A stretch of 64,000 nt of DNA, taken from the NCBI GenBank assembly GCA_958295695.1, contig OY282363.1:2360225-2424224 (forward strand), written 5' to 3'. The position numbers and the translations under genes are program-made. Of this stretch, positions 9,135-18,431 are shown in pieces. The stretch is from an uncultured Alphaproteobacteria bacterium (GTDB lineage Bacteria > Pseudomonadota > Alphaproteobacteria > SP197). How positions within the stretch are numbered: position 1 is the stretch's first letter; each line of letters starts with the position of its first letter. Below the pieces are notes generated by a model that made no database searches, had not been told where the DNA came from, and was given only the letters and a program-made list of their open reading frames with translations.

Positions 9135-10082
9135 ATGGCGACCCACTACTACACGCACGATGCATGCCTCGGTCACGACACCGGGCCCCATCACCCCGAA
9201 CGGACCGACCGGCTGCGTTCGGTCCGCGACATCCTTGCCGGCGACGCCTTCGACGGCCTCGTGCGAATGTCCGCGCCGAGAGCCGGGCGCGACCGGCTGG
9301 CGCTGGCGCATCCGGCCGCCCATGTCGACGCCGTGCTGGACGCGGTTCCGGACGAAGGCCATCGACGCCTCGACCCGGACACCGTCGTGTCGCCGGGCTC
9401 CGGCGAGGCGGCCCTGCGCGCCTCGGGCGCGCTGGTGGCCGCCGTCGACGCGGTCGTCGGGGGCGAGGCGGACAACGCCTTCTGCGCGGTGCGCCCGCCC
9501 GGCCATCACGCCGAGCCGGGACGCGCCATGGGCTTCTGCCTCTTCAACTCCGTCGCCGTCGGCGCCGGGCACGCCCGCGAACGCCATGGCCTGGCGCGCG
9601 CCGCGGTCGTCGATTTCGACGTGCATCACGGCAACGGGACCCAGGCCATGTTCTGGGACGACGAAGGTCTCTTCTACGCCTCCACGCACCAGTATCCCCA
9701 CTATCCCGGCACCGGCGCGGCCGACGAGACCGGCCGGTACGGCAACATCGTCAACGCGCCGCTGGCGCCCGGTTCGGGGAGCGAGAGCTTCCGCGCGGCC
9801 TTCGAGCGCGTCGTGATTCCCGCGCTCGACGGGTTCCGCCCCGAGATCGTTCTCGTCTCGGCGGGGTTCGACGCCCACGAGCGCGACCCGCTCGCCCAGA
9901 TCAACCTGGTCGAGGAGGACTACGCCTGGGCGACCGACCGGCTCCTGTCGGTGGCCGACGTCCACGCGGGCGGACGCGTTGTCTCCGTCCTCGAAGGGGG
10001 GTATGACCTGACCGCGCTCGCAGCCAGCGTCGCGGCCCATGTGTCGCGCCTGATGGCGGCGGGAAACGTGGAGCAGCGATGA
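9135..10082 (+). CDS. Histone-deacetylase-like amidohydrolase
   Basis: Zinc amidohydrolase of the HDAC / acetylpolyamine amidohydrolase superfamily (315 residues). The catalytic His pair is in RPPGHHAEPG, zinc ligands are in VVDFDVHHGNGTQ and the third ligand aspartate is in VSAGFDAHERDPL; HPERTDRL near the N-terminus is typical. Bacterial members deacetylate acetyl-polyamines or protein lysines, and substrates are often unknown. Its stop overlaps the xseB start by four bases (ATGA), so it is the first gene of the isoprenoid operon and probably translationally coupled. This order is common in alphaproteobacteria. Confidence 0.88.
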   Translation: MATHYYTHDACLGHDTGPHHPERTDRLRSVRDILAGDAFDGLVRMSAPRAGRDRLALAHPAAHVDAVLDAVPDEGHRRLDPDTVVSPGSGEAALRASGALVAAVDAVVGGEADNAFCAVRPPGHHAEPGRAMGFCLFNSVAVGAGHARERHGLARAAVVDFDVHHGNGTQAMFWDDEGLFYASTHQYPHYPGTGAADETGRYGNIVNAPLAPGSGSESFRAAFERVVIPALDGFRPEIVLVSAGFDAHERDPLAQINLVEEDYAWATDRLLSVADVHAGGRVVSVLEGGYDLTALAASVAAHVSRLMAAGNVEQR

Positions 10083-10330
10083 CCGGACCGGCCGCGCGCG
10101 ACGACATCGGGAAGATGAGCTTCGAGGAGGCCATGGTCGAACTCGAGGCCATCGTCGAGCGCCTCGAGAGCGGCGAGGCGAAACTCGACGACGCGATCGG
10201 CGCCTACGAGCGCGGCGCTGCCCTGAAGCGGCATTGCGAATCCAAGCTGCGCGAGGCCCAGGACAAGATCGAGAAGATCCGCCTGTCCGCCGATGGCGGC
10301 GTCACCGCCGAACCGTCGGAGATCGGATGA
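10079..10330 (+). CDS. xseB: Exodeoxyribonuclease VII small subunit
   Basis: Small helical subunit (83 residues) that partners XseA in exonuclease VII, which degrades single-stranded DNA. The family pattern is clear: MSFEEAMVELEAIVERLESG, then LDDAIGAYERGAALKRHCE and KLREAQDKIE. It is coupled by ATGA overlaps to the deacetylase gene upstream and to ispA downstream. The large subunit is not in the window, as is usual where xseB sits beside ispA. Confidence 0.95.
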   Translation: MTGPAARDDIGKMSFEEAMVELEAIVERLESGEAKLDDAIGAYERGAALKRHCESKLREAQDKIEKIRLSADGGVTAEPSEIG

Positions 10331-11241
10331 ACGTCCCGGCGACCGCCGAAACGCCCGTCGACATCGCCGGGGTCCTGGACGCCCACGCCGAGCGGATCGA
10401 AGCCTTGCTCGACCGTCTCCTGCCCGATGGCGAGGGCCCGGAGCGGCCGCTGCTGGAGGCCATGCGCTACGCCTGTCTCGACGGCGGCAAACGCTTGCGC
10501 CCGTATCTCGTGACGGCGACGGCCGCGCTGTTCGGCGTCGACGGGGAGCGGGCGGCGCGCGCCGCGGCCGCGGTCGAGATGCTGCACTGCTACTCGCTGA
10601 TCCATGACGACCTGCCGGCCATGGACGACGACGAGCTCCGGCGCGGACGGCCGACCTGTCACATCGCCTTCGACGAGGCCACGGCCATCCTCGCCGGCGA
10701 CGCGCTGTTGACCCTGGCCTTCGAGGTGCTCGCCGATCCCGCGACCCACGACGACGCGGACGTGCGGATCGAACTGGTGCGCGGCCTGTCCGGGACCGCC
10801 GGCGCCCACGGCATGGTGGCCGGCCAGATGATCGACCTCGCCGTCGAGCACCGCGCCGTCGACGCCGCCACGGTGGAGCGGCTCCAGGCGCTCAAGACCG
10901 GCGCCCTGATCGCGTTCTCGGCCGAGGCCGGCGCGATCCTGGGCGAGGCCGGCCCCGACGCCCACGAAGCCGTTCTCGCCTATGGCCGGGACCTCGGCCG
11001 CTCGTTCCAGATCGTCGACGACCTGCTCGACGAGGAGGGCGACGAGGAAGCCATGGGCAAGGCCGTGGGCAAGGACGCGACCGCCGGCAAGGCCACGCTG
11101 GTCGGCGTCCTGGGCCGGGACGGCGCGCGCGCCAGGGCCGAGGAGCTCGCCGAACGCGCCATCGCGTCTCTCGACCGGTTCGGCGCGGCCGCGGAAACCC
11201 TGCGCGACGTGGCGCGCTTCGTCGTCACCCGACGGACCTGA
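10327..11241 (+). CDS. ispA: Polyprenyl (farnesyl) diphosphate synthase
   Basis: Builds farnesyl (or geranyl) diphosphate from IPP and DMAPP. The 304-residue protein has the first aspartate-rich motif in [17 protein letters not shown], the upstream GGKRLRPYL, the central GQMIDL and the second aspartate-rich motif in [12 protein letters not shown]. The ATG at 10327 overlaps the xseB stop (ATGA); the longer frame to 10234 runs through xseB. dxs begins 19 bases after the stop, so the operon couples precursor supply and chain elongation. Product chain length is inferred from family and context. Confidence 0.93.
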   Translation: MNVPATAETPVDIAGVLDAHAERIEALLDRLLPDGEGPERPLLEAMRYACLDGGKRLRPYLVTATAALFGVDGERAARAAAAVEMLHCYSLIHDDLPAMDDDELRRGRPTCHIAFDEATAILAGDALLTLAFEVLADPATHDDADVRIELVRGLSGTAGAHGMVAGQMIDLAVEHRAVDAATVERLQALKTGALIAFSAEAGAILGEAGPDAHEAVLAYGRDLGRSFQIVDDLLDEEGDEEAMGKAVGKDATAGKATLVGVLGRDGARARAEELAERAIASLDRFGAAAETLRDVARFVVTRRT

Positions 11242-11260
11242 ACCCGGGAGCGCGCCCGAC

Positions 11261-13183
11261 ATGACCCTCTCCAACACCACGCCGCTCCTCGACAGGATCG
11301 AGGCCCCCGCCGACATGCGCGACCTCACGATCGCGGAGCTCAAACAGCTCGCCGCCGAGCTCCGGCGCGAGACGATCGACGCCGTCTCGATCACCGGCGG
11401 CCACCTCGGGGCCGGACTGGGGGTCGTCGAGCTCACCGTCGCGATCCATCACGTCTTCGACACGCCCCGCGACCGGCTGATCTGGGACGTCGGCCACCAG
11501 TGCTATCCCCACAAGATCCTCACCGGGCGGCGCGACCGGATCCGCACGCTGCGCCAGAAGGACGGGCTCTCCGGCTTCACGAAACGCGCCGAGAGCGAAT
11601 ACGACCCCTTCGGCGCGGCCCACAGCTCCACCTCGATCTCGGCGGGCCTCGGCATGGCCGTCGCCCGCGACCTCAGGGGCGAACGGCGCGAGGTGGTCTG
11701 CGTGATCGGCGACGGCGCCATGTCGGCCGGCATGGCCTACGAGGCCATGAACAACGCCGGCGCCCGCGATTCGCGCCTGATCGTGATCCTCAACGACAAC
11801 GAGATGTCGATCGCGCGCCCGGTGGGCGCGATGAGCGCCTATCTCGCCAGGGTGCTGTCCTCGCGAACCTACCGGTCGGCGCGCCATGTGGCCATGGAGA
11901 TCGCCTCGCGTTTCCCCAAGACGGTCGGGACGACGGCCCGGCGGTTCGAGGGCTACGCCAAGGGGATGGTCACGGGCGGCGCGCTCTTCGAGGATCTGGG
12001 TTTCTACTACATCGGCCCGATCGACGGGCACGACCTCGACCACCTGGTGCCCATCCTCAGGAACCTGCGCGACACGAAAGAGGACGCGCCGGTGCTGATC
12101 CACTGCATCACGCGGAAGGGCAAGGGCTACGAGCCCGCGGAGCAGGCCGACGACAAGTACCACGGCGTCGCGACGTTCGACGTCGTCACCGGCGCCCAGG
12201 CCAAGGCGGCCCCCAAGGCGCCGAGCTACACGAGCGTCTTCGCCAGGGCGCTGATCGCGGAGGCCGAGGCCGACGAGCGGATCTGCGCGATCACCGCGGC
12301 GATGCCGTCGGGCACCGGCGTCGACAAGTTCGCCGAGGCGTTCCCCGGCCGCGCCTTCGATGTCGGGATCGCGGAACAGCACGGCGTGACCTTCTGCGCC
12401 GGGCTGGCCGCCGAGGGCTACCGGCCCTTCGCTGTCATCTATTCCACGTTCCTGCAGCGCGCCTACGATCAGGTCGTCCACGACGTGGCGGTCCAGAAGC
12501 TGCCCGTGCGTTTCGCGATCGACCGGGCGGGCCTGGTCGGCGCCGACGGCCCAACCCACGCCGGCGCCTTCGACGTCGCCTATCTCGGCGCCCTGCCCCA
12601 TTTCGTCACCATGGCGGCGGCGGACGAGCTGGAGTTGATGCACATGGTCGCCACGGCCGCGCGGATCGACGACCGGCCTTCGGCCGTGCGCTATCCGCGC
12701 GGGGAAGGCGTGGGGGCGGAGCTCCCCGAACGCGGAACGCCCCTCGAGATCGGACGGGGGCGGATCCTGCGCGAAGGCGCCACGGTCGCGCTTCTGTCGT
12801 TCGGCGCGCGCCTCCAGGAGTGTCTGGCGGCGGCCGACGAACTGGCCGCCCGAGGGCATTCCACGACGGTGGCCGACGCCCGCTTCTGCACGCCGCTCGA
12901 CACCGATCTGGTCGGCCGTCTGGCGCGCGGGCACGAGGTCCTGGTCACGGTCGAGGAAGGCTCGATCGGCGGCTTTTCGGCCCATGTTCTCGATCACCTT
13001 GCCCGCGGCGACCTGCTCGAAGGCGGCCTGAAGGTGCGTCCGATGATGTTGCCGCCGGTCTTCATCGATCAGGCCAAGCCCCGGGACATGTACGACGCCG
13101 CGGGCCTCAACGCGCCCCACATCGTCGAGACGGCGCTCGCCGCCCTGGGCCGCGGCCTTTCGGAGAGGCTGGCCAGGGCCTAG
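11261..13183 (+). CDS. dxs: 1-deoxy-D-xylulose-5-phosphate synthase
   Basis: First enzyme of the MEP isoprenoid pathway: condenses pyruvate and glyceraldehyde-3-phosphate using thiamine diphosphate. The 640-residue length matches the family. Seen are [33 protein letters not shown], the ThDP motif beginning [18 protein letters not shown], the catalytic-domain DVGIAEQH and [15 protein letters not shown], and the C-terminal transketolase domain. The ATG at 11261 follows a GGGAG site. It sits between ispA and tlyA, the standard alphaproteobacterial arrangement. Confidence 0.96.
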   Translation: MTLSNTTPLLDRIEAPADMRDLTIAELKQLAAELRRETIDAVSITGGHLGAGLGVVELTVAIHHVFDTPRDRLIWDVGHQCYPHKILTGRRDRIRTLRQKDGLSGFTKRAESEYDPFGAAHSSTSISAGLGMAVARDLRGERREVVCVIGDGAMSAGMAYEAMNNAGARDSRLIVILNDNEMSIARPVGAMSAYLARVLSSRTYRSARHVAMEIASRFPKTVGTTARRFEGYAKGMVTGGALFEDLGFYYIGPIDGHDLDHLVPILRNLRDTKEDAPVLIHCITRKGKGYEPAEQADDKYHGVATFDVVTGAQAKAAPKAPSYTSVFARALIAEAEADERICAITAAMPSGTGVDKFAEAFPGRAFDVGIAEQHGVTFCAGLAAEGYRPFAVIYSTFLQRAYDQVVHDVAVQKLPVRFAIDRAGLVGADGPTHAGAFDVAYLGALPHFVTMAAADELELMHMVATAARIDDRPSAVRYPRGEGVGAELPERGTPLEIGRGRILREGATVALLSFGARLQECLAAADELAARGHSTTVADARFCTPLDTDLVGRLARGHEVLVTVEEGSIGGFSAHVLDHLARGDLLEGGLKVRPMMLPPVFIDQAKPRDMYDAAGLNAPHIVETALAALGRGLSERLARA

Positions 13184-13230
13184 GGCGGATCCCGCCCGGA
13201 CCGGCCCGCGCCCCGTCCATCGTCCACGCC

Positions 13231-13992
13231 ATGGCGGCGTCCAGGCGTGAGCGGATCGACCGGCTTCTCGTCCGGCGGGGCCTGGCCGAGAGCCGGACGC
13301 GCGCCCAGGCGCTGGTGATGGCGGGCGTCGTGTTCTCGGGCGAAGCGCGGATCGACAAGCCGGGCCTGCTGGTCGCGCCCGAAACCGCCCTCGAGGTGCG
13401 CGGCCGCGACCACCCCTGGGTCTCGCGCGGCGGGTTGAAGCTCGACCACGCGCTCGGGCGCTTCGGCATCGATGTCGGCGGCAAGGTCGCGCTCGATCTG
13501 GGCGCATCGACGGGCGGCTTCACCGATGTCCTGCTGAGCCGGGGCGCGTCGCGCGTCTACGCCGTCGATGTCGGGCGAGGGCAGCTCGCCTGGTCCCTGC
13601 GCCGGGACGACCGGGTGACCGTGCTGGAGAGGACCAACGCCCGCGCCCTCGACCGCGCGCTGATTCCTCACGGGCCCGAGGCGGTCGCGGCCGACCTCTC
13701 CTTCATCTCGCTCAAGGCGGCCCTGCCCGCCGCGCTGTCCCTGGCCGCTCCCGGCGCGGTCCTCGTCGCCCTGATCAAGCCCCAGTTCGAGGCCGGGCCC
13801 GAGCGGGTCGGCAAGGGCGGCGTCGTGCGGGACAGCGTCGTCCACGACGAGGTCTGCGGCTCGGTCGCGGCCTGGCTCGACGGCGCCATGGAATGGAGGG
13901 TCCTCGGCCTCACGCCGAGTCCGGTCGCCGGAGCCGGCGGCAACCGCGAGTTCCTGATCGCCGCGGCCAAGCCCGGCCGGACGGGCGGATGA
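13231..13992 (+). CDS. tlyA: TlyA-family rRNA methyltransferase / hemolysin-like protein
   Basis: S4 RNA-binding domain (RIDRLLVRRGLAESRTRAQA, residues 7-65) followed by an FtsJ/RrmJ-like SAM domain (ALDLGASTGGFTDVLLSRGA, then VYAVDVG). Family members 2'-O-methylate 16S/23S rRNA cytidines; some were first named hemolysins. Length (253 residues) is normal. The ATG at 13231 lies 47 bases after the dxs stop, and co-transcription is likely. The gene is followed by a convergent repeat and the polyamine ABC operon. Confidence 0.9.
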   Translation: MAASRRERIDRLLVRRGLAESRTRAQALVMAGVVFSGEARIDKPGLLVAPETALEVRGRDHPWVSRGGLKLDHALGRFGIDVGGKVALDLGASTGGFTDVLLSRGASRVYAVDVGRGQLAWSLRRDDRVTVLERTNARALDRALIPHGPEAVAADLSFISLKAALPAALSLAAPGAVLVALIKPQFEAGPERVGKGGVVRDSVVHDEVCGSVAAWLDGAMEWRVLGLTPSPVAGAGGNREFLIAAAKPGRTGG

Positions 13993-14000
13993 ACGCCAAC

Positions 14001-14118
14001 TCCCCTCATCCCGAAGTGGCGCGGAGCGCCGCATCGAGAGCCTGCCCCGGGCCTGTCGAGGGGGACGCCTCTCGATACGCCCACCCGCGGCGGGCTAACC
14101 GGGGTGAGGGAGAGGCGG
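14001..14118. repeat. Dispersed intergenic repeat, two arms
   Basis: A forward arm (CCCCTCATCCCGAAG to GCATCGAGAG) and a reverse arm (CTCTCGATACGCCC to CCGGGGTGAGGGAG) lie between the convergent tlyA and ABC permease genes, where they could act as a bidirectional terminator. The stem of the first arm is less perfect than in other copies. Confidence 0.65.
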
Positions 14119-14148
14119 CCGGGTGGACAACCTGTCGAAAGATCGCAT

Positions 14149-14988
14149 CTAGCGGACCGGGCCCGTCTTGCCGTCTTCGCCGTACATCATGAAGACGGAG
14201 ATCAGGATCAGCACGATGGAGACGACGACGATGATGGCGCCGATGGCGTTGATCTCCGGCGTGATGCCGCGGCGGATCACCGACCAGATGTACATCGGCA
14301 GCGTGTTGTCGCGACCGGTCAGGAAGAACGTCACCGGGATTTCGTCGAACGACAGCGTGAACGAGATCAGCGACGAGCCGACGATCGCCGACCGGATATT
14401 GGGCAGCGTGACGTAACGGAAGGTCTGCCACGGCGTCGCGCCGAGATCGGCGGAAGCTTCCTCGATCCTGCGGTCGAAGCGCTGCAGCCGGGCGAAGACG
14501 TTGGTGACGACGATGGCCGTGAGCGCGGTGCCGTGGCCGACGATGACCGTCCAGATGCTGAGGTCCACGCCGACGGACCGGAAGAAGGTCAGCATCGACA
14601 CGCCGGTGATCAGGCCCGGCAGCGTGATCGGCAGGATGACCAGCCGCCGGAACACCGTCTTGCCCGGGAAGTCGTAACGGTCCAGCGCCAGCGCCGTCGG
14701 AATGCCGATGACGAGGCAGATCGCCACGGCGGCCAGCCCGACGATCACGGAGTTCCAGAGCGCCGTCATCAGGTCCGGGTTGCTCAGCGCCTTCGCGTAC
14801 CAATCCAGGGTGAAGTCCTCGAGCGGCAGGCGCGTGATGGAATTCGAGTTGAAGCTGAAGACGATCAGCGTGGCGATGGGCGTGTAGAGGAACGCCAGCA
14901 CGCACAGGGTCGCGACGCCGAGGCCGGCGGCGCCGACATCCACCGGCTTCCTGCGGAGACCTCCACCGTTGACGGCGGCGACGGCCAT
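14149..14988 (-). CDS. potC: Polyamine-type ABC permease, PotC-like
   Basis: Inner-membrane permease of 279 residues with about six hydrophobic segments. The EAA cytoplasmic loop is EEASADLGATPWQTFRYVTL, contacting the ATPase. LSFDEIPVTFFLTG near the C-terminus is characteristic of PotC/PotI-type permeases. It is the last gene of a four-gene minus-strand operon (binding protein, ATPase, PotB-like, PotC-like) and starts nine bases after the PotB-like stop. The substrate may be putrescine, spermidine or another cationic or betaine-like solute. Confidence 0.87.
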   Translation of the reverse strand: MAVAAVNGGGLRRKPVDVGAAGLGVATLCVLAFLYTPIATLIVFSFNSNSITRLPLEDFTLDWYAKALSNPDLMTALWNSVIVGLAAVAICLVIGIPTALALDRYDFPGKTVFRRLVILPITLPGLITGVSMLTFFRSVGVDLSIWTVIVGHGTALTAIVVTNVFARLQRFDRRIEEASADLGATPWQTFRYVTLPNIRSAIVGSSLISFTLSFDEIPVTFFLTGRDNTLPMYIWSVIRRGITPEINAIGAIIVVVSIVLILISVFMMYGEDGKTGPVR

Positions 14989-14997
14989 GGCCCTCTC

Positions 14998-15867
14998 CTA
15001 GCCCATGTTGAGCCGGCCGACGCGCTCGAGCTTGTCGGAGGCGGTGATGACGCCGAGAACGATGAACAGCAGGACGACGCCCAGGGCCGATCCCAGCGGC
15101 CAGTTCATGGCCATGCCGAATTGCGTGGCGACCACGTTGGCGATCATGTTCGAGTAGGGCCCGCCCACGAGGATCGGCGAGATGAAGTCGCCGATCGAAA
15201 GGCCGAAGGTGAAGGTGAAGCCGGCCAGGACGCCGGGCATCGAGAGCGGCAGCGTGATCTTCAGGAAGGTCATGAGGCGCGGCGCGCCGAGGTCCTTGGA
15301 CGCCTCGATCAGGCTGCGCGGGATCTTCTCGAGCGCGGCGTAGATCGGCATGATCATGAACGGCGTGAAGATGTAGGCCATGGTCACCACCATCGCGCCC
15401 TGGTTGTAGAGGAAGATGGTGGACGGCTCGTCGATGATCCCGATCCACATCAGGAACGAGTTCAGGATACCCTCGCTTCCCAGGATCGTCTTCCAAGTGT
15501 AGGCCCTCAGCAGGTAGCTCACCCACAGCGGCACGATCGTCGCCGTGTAGAGGAAGAGCCGCAACCGGTCGGACCGCACCTTGAACGCCAGGAAGTACGC
15601 GAGAGGATAGCCCAGCGCGAAGGCCGTGACCGACACCGCGAGCGAGATCCACAGGCTGCGGAAGAGCACGGTGTAGTACTGCGAATCCTCGACCAGCGTC
15701 GCATAGTTGCCGAACTGGAAGTCCGGCACGTGGAAGGGGAACTGGCGCGTATAGAAGCTGATCGCCAGCATGATGAGATAGGGCGTCAGAAGGACCGCGC
15801 CCCACCAGATCGCCGGGCCCGAGAACAGGGCCCAGAAGTTGAGGGTGCGCCGCGCCCGGTGGTTCAC
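14998..15867 (-). CDS. potB: Polyamine-type ABC permease, PotB-like
   Basis: Inner-membrane permease, 289 residues from a GTG start at 15867 that overlaps the ATPase stop (GTGA), implying translational coupling. The longer frame to 16092 is an out-of-frame run through the ATPase gene. The EAA loop is IEASKDLGAPRLMTFLKITL, and there are six predicted membrane segments beginning after FSGPAIWWGAVLLTPYLIML. It pairs with the PotC-like permease to form the channel. Confidence 0.87.
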   Translation of the reverse strand: MNHRARRTLNFWALFSGPAIWWGAVLLTPYLIMLAISFYTRQFPFHVPDFQFGNYATLVEDSQYYTVLFRSLWISLAVSVTAFALGYPLAYFLAFKVRSDRLRLFLYTATIVPLWVSYLLRAYTWKTILGSEGILNSFLMWIGIIDEPSTIFLYNQGAMVVTMAYIFTPFMIMPIYAALEKIPRSLIEASKDLGAPRLMTFLKITLPLSMPGVLAGFTFTFGLSIGDFISPILVGGPYSNMIANVVATQFGMAMNWPLGSALGVVLLFIVLGVITASDKLERVGRLNMG

Positions 15868-16994
15868 GCCGCGGCCTCTTCCGCTTCGACGGCGGCCACC
15901 TCGGCCGTATCGAACAGCTTCAGCGTGTCGTGCCCGACCGCGCAGGCGACCCTGTCGCCGACGCCCGGGAGACCGGCGGCGGCGAGGCCCGTATCGAGCG
16001 GATGATGGACCGTGACGGGGCGGTCGGCGCCGACCTCCAGGTCGATCCGGACCGCGTTGCCGCTGAAGAAGAGCTCCTTGACGGTGCCGCAAAAGGCGCT
16101 GGCGCCGGCGCCCGCACCGGCGCCGTCGGCCAGCAGGCGGATTTTCTCCGGCCGCATGAAGAGCGACCGCACGCTGCCGTCCGCGGCGTCCCCGGCGTCG
16201 GGCACGCGGACCGACAGGTCGCCCGCCCTGGCCACCGCGCCGGCGCCGTCGCGCGCGACCGTCGCGGGGATCATGTTCGACGCGCCCAGGAACTCCGCGA
16301 CATAGGCGGTCTCGGGACGGTCGTAGAGATCGGTCGGCCGGCCGATCTGCTCGATGCGGCCCGCCCGCATCACCATGATGCGGTCGGACATGATCATCGA
16401 TTCGGTCTGGTCGTGGGTCACCATGACGAAGGTGACGCCCACCCGGTCGTGGATGTGGCGCAGCTCGACCTGCATGGTCTCCTTGAGCTTGGCGTCGAGC
16501 GCTGACAGCGGCTCGTCGAGCAGGAGGATGCGCGGATTGTTGACGAGCGCGCGGGCCAGCGCGACGCGCTGGCGCTGGCCGATCGAAAGCTGCGACGGCA
16601 TGCGCCCGCCCATCTCCGACAACTCGATCATGTCGAGCATGGCGCGGACCCGCTCCTCGGTCTCGCCGCGACCGACGCCGGCGATCCTGAGGCCGTAGCC
16701 GATGTTCTCGGCGGCGGTCATGTGGGGAAACAGCGCGAAATCCTGGAACATCATGTTGACCGGCCGGCGGAACGGCGGGTCGTCCGTGATGTCGCGGCCG
16801 TCCAGCATGATCGAACCGCGGTCGGGATACTCGAAGCCGCCGATCATGCGCAGGGTCGTGGTCTTGCCGCAGCCCGACGGGCCCAGCATCGTCAGGTACT
16901 CGCCCTCGCTGATGCCGAGCGAGATGTCGTCGACCGCGACCACGCCGCCCCGGAAGGTCTTGGTGACGCCGCCGAGCTCAAGGATGTGCGCCAT
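15864..16994 (-). CDS. potA: Polyamine-type ABC transporter ATPase, PotA-like
   Basis: ATP-hydrolysing subunit (376 residues). Walker A is GPSGCGKTTTLRMI, the signature is LSIGQRQRVALARAL (LSIGQ in place of the common LSGGQ) and Walker B is ILLLDEPLSALDAK; the H-loop is VTHDQTESM. The C-terminal third (about 245-365) is a TOBE regulatory domain, as in PotA/MalK. It is separated from the binding-protein gene by a hairpin that may lower its expression. The LSIGQ variant is mild and probably functional. Confidence 0.88.
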   Translation of the reverse strand: MAHILELGGVTKTFRGGVVAVDDISLGISEGEYLTMLGPSGCGKTTTLRMIGGFEYPDRGSIMLDGRDITDDPPFRRPVNMMFQDFALFPHMTAAENIGYGLRIAGVGRGETEERVRAMLDMIELSEMGGRMPSQLSIGQRQRVALARALVNNPRILLLDEPLSALDAKLKETMQVELRHIHDRVGVTFVMVTHDQTESMIMSDRIMVMRAGRIEQIGRPTDLYDRPETAYVAEFLGASNMIPATVARDGAGAVARAGDLSVRVPDAGDAADGSVRSLFMRPEKIRLLADGAGAGAGASAFCGTVKELFFSGNAVRIDLEVGADRPVTVHHPLDTGLAAAGLPGVGDRVACAVGHDTLKLFDTAEVAAVEAEEAAA

Positions 16995-17028
16995 CGCGCC
17001 CCGCGCCCTTCTTTCCCGTCCGGAGAGG

Positions 17029-17062
17029 CGGGACGGGCCGGCCCACGCGATGGCCCGTCCCG
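17029..17062 (-). terminator. Intra-operon hairpin between binding protein and ATPase genes
   Basis: CGGGACGGGCC and GGCCCGTCCCG form an 11-bp perfect stem with a 12-base loop in the 81-base gap. In many ABC operons such a hairpin protects binding-protein mRNA and reduces downstream expression; that role here is inferred. Confidence 0.5.
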
Positions 17063-17075
17063 TCGTCCTCGCCGC

Positions 17076-18146
17076 CTACTGCGCGGCCTTCACCGCGTTC
17101 CAGGTGTTGATGTAGGCGTCGACCCTGGCCGGCTCCTCCCACAGGACGAGGCCGTCGATGTACTTGAAGTCGGCTTGGTTCAGCGCCTCGAAGGTCGCCT
17201 CGTCCAGGCACTCCCTCAGCACGACCGGGTTCGAGCCCGAATAGCCGGTCACGCCGACGACGCCGCACTGGCCGCCCGGGGCGATGGCGTAGTTGAGCCA
17301 CTCGTAGGCGCAGTCCTCGTTGGGCGAGCCCTTCACGATCTGCCAGGCGTCGGCCCACCCGTCGGCCTTCTCGACCGGGATGAACTCGATCGTCTCGATG
17401 CCCTCGTCGGCCAGCAGCGCGGACTGGTAGCCGCCCCAGGTGTTGGAGATGGCGACCTCGCCGTTGGCGTAGAGGTTCACCAGCTCGCCCGCGGTGGACC
17501 AGAACTTGCGGATGTTGGGCTTGAGCTCGATCAGCTTGTCGCGGACCTGGGCGAGCTGGTCGTCGGAGAGGTCGTAGACGTCGATGTCCGCGCCGAACAG
17601 CATGCGGGCGACGATGTAGATGTTGGTCTTGTCGTCCCACAGGCTGACCTTCCCGGCCAGCGCCTCGTCGGTCCACAGGCCGGCGATGCCGGTGGGCGCC
17701 GTGTCGAACATGTCGGCGCGGTACATGAAGGGGATCGAGCCCCAGGTGAACGGCACGCCGTAGACGCCGCCGTCGTGGTTCACGCCCACGTGGTCGCGGA
17801 ACTGCTCGTAGAGCTCGTCCCAGCGCGCGAGACGGCCGGTGTCGATTTCCTCGACCAGCCCGGCCTTCATGAGGATCGTGGTGGTGTCGACCGAGGGCGA
17901 GACGAGGTCGTAGACCCCGCCGCCGCCGGCGAGCTTCGCCGGAAACTCGTCGTTCGAGCCGACATAGGTCGGAGTGACCTCGCAGCCCGTCGCTTCCGTG
18001 AACGGCTCGACGAAGCTGGGATCCGTGTAGCCCTCCCAGGTCAGAACGTTGAGCTCGCCCTCGGCTTGCGCCGGGGCGGCGAGCCCCGCGGCGGCGAGAG
18101 CCGCGGCGGCGACCGCCGCGCTCAGCTTGGTTCCGGTCGGTATCAT
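17076..18146 (-). CDS. potD: Polyamine-type periplasmic substrate-binding protein
   Basis: Extracytoplasmic solute receptor of the PotD/PotF family, 356 residues. The ATG at 18146 follows GGAGGAGGAGC and opens a Sec signal peptide (alanine-rich core, cleavage after AQA before EGELNV). The mature protein begins NVLTWEGYTDPSFVEPF, the usual PotD-like opening, followed by SNDEFPAKLAGG and YDLVSPSVDT. It is the first gene of the transporter operon. Two glutamine-synthetase-family ligases and a dioxygenase lie just upstream on the same strand, suggesting uptake of an amine that is then ligated to glutamate. The actual ligand is not known. Confidence 0.87.
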   Translation of the reverse strand: MIPTGTKLSAAVAAAALAAAGLAAPAQAEGELNVLTWEGYTDPSFVEPFTEATGCEVTPTYVGSNDEFPAKLAGGGGVYDLVSPSVDTTTILMKAGLVEEIDTGRLARWDELYEQFRDHVGVNHDGGVYGVPFTWGSIPFMYRADMFDTAPTGIAGLWTDEALAGKVSLWDDKTNIYIVARMLFGADIDVYDLSDDQLAQVRDKLIELKPNIRKFWSTAGELVNLYANGEVAISNTWGGYQSALLADEGIETIEFIPVEKADGWADAWQIVKGSPNEDCAYEWLNYAIAPGGQCGVVGVTGYSGSNPVVLRECLDEATFEALNQADFKYIDGLVLWEEPARVDAYINTWNAVKAAQ

Positions 18147-18368
18147 GGCTTTGCTCCTCCTCCATTGCCCCGTCGTGTCCACCGCCTCGCCGGCGGGCGC
18201 GGCGCGTTCCACGGCGGCGGGAACGATCCGTTGTAGCGCCGAACAGGCCGCGATGAAACGGCGCAGTTGCCCGGTCTCCTCTCTCCCGCGCCGAACGAGC
18301 CCCTCGTCCCGCCCTCCTCCGGAGAGCTTCTCGGGGCGGGGAGATTTTGGATGGGGGCGAAGCACGAC

Positions 18369-18410
18369 TCCCCTCGTCCCGAGCGGGTCCGAAGGACCGT
18401 ATCGAGGGAC
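18369..18410. repeat. Dispersed intergenic repeat, single arm
   Basis: CCCCTCGTCCCGAGC, the stem GGTCCgaaGGACC and GTATCGAGGGAC match the family described at 26255. A GGGCGGGG-type spacer remnant lies just before it (18333-18362). The copy sits in the 285-base gap between the dioxygenase and binding-protein genes; the rest of that gap shows no gene. Confidence 0.65.
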
Positions 18411-18431
18411 GGCCCTTCGACGGGCCCGCCG

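Noticed and set aside
14149-18146. ABC operon as a glycine-betaine/DMSP transporter (ProU/Opu type)
   Set aside because: Two separate permeases, a TOBE-containing ATPase and a PotD-type binding protein match the polyamine class; Opu systems have different permease and binding-protein signatures.
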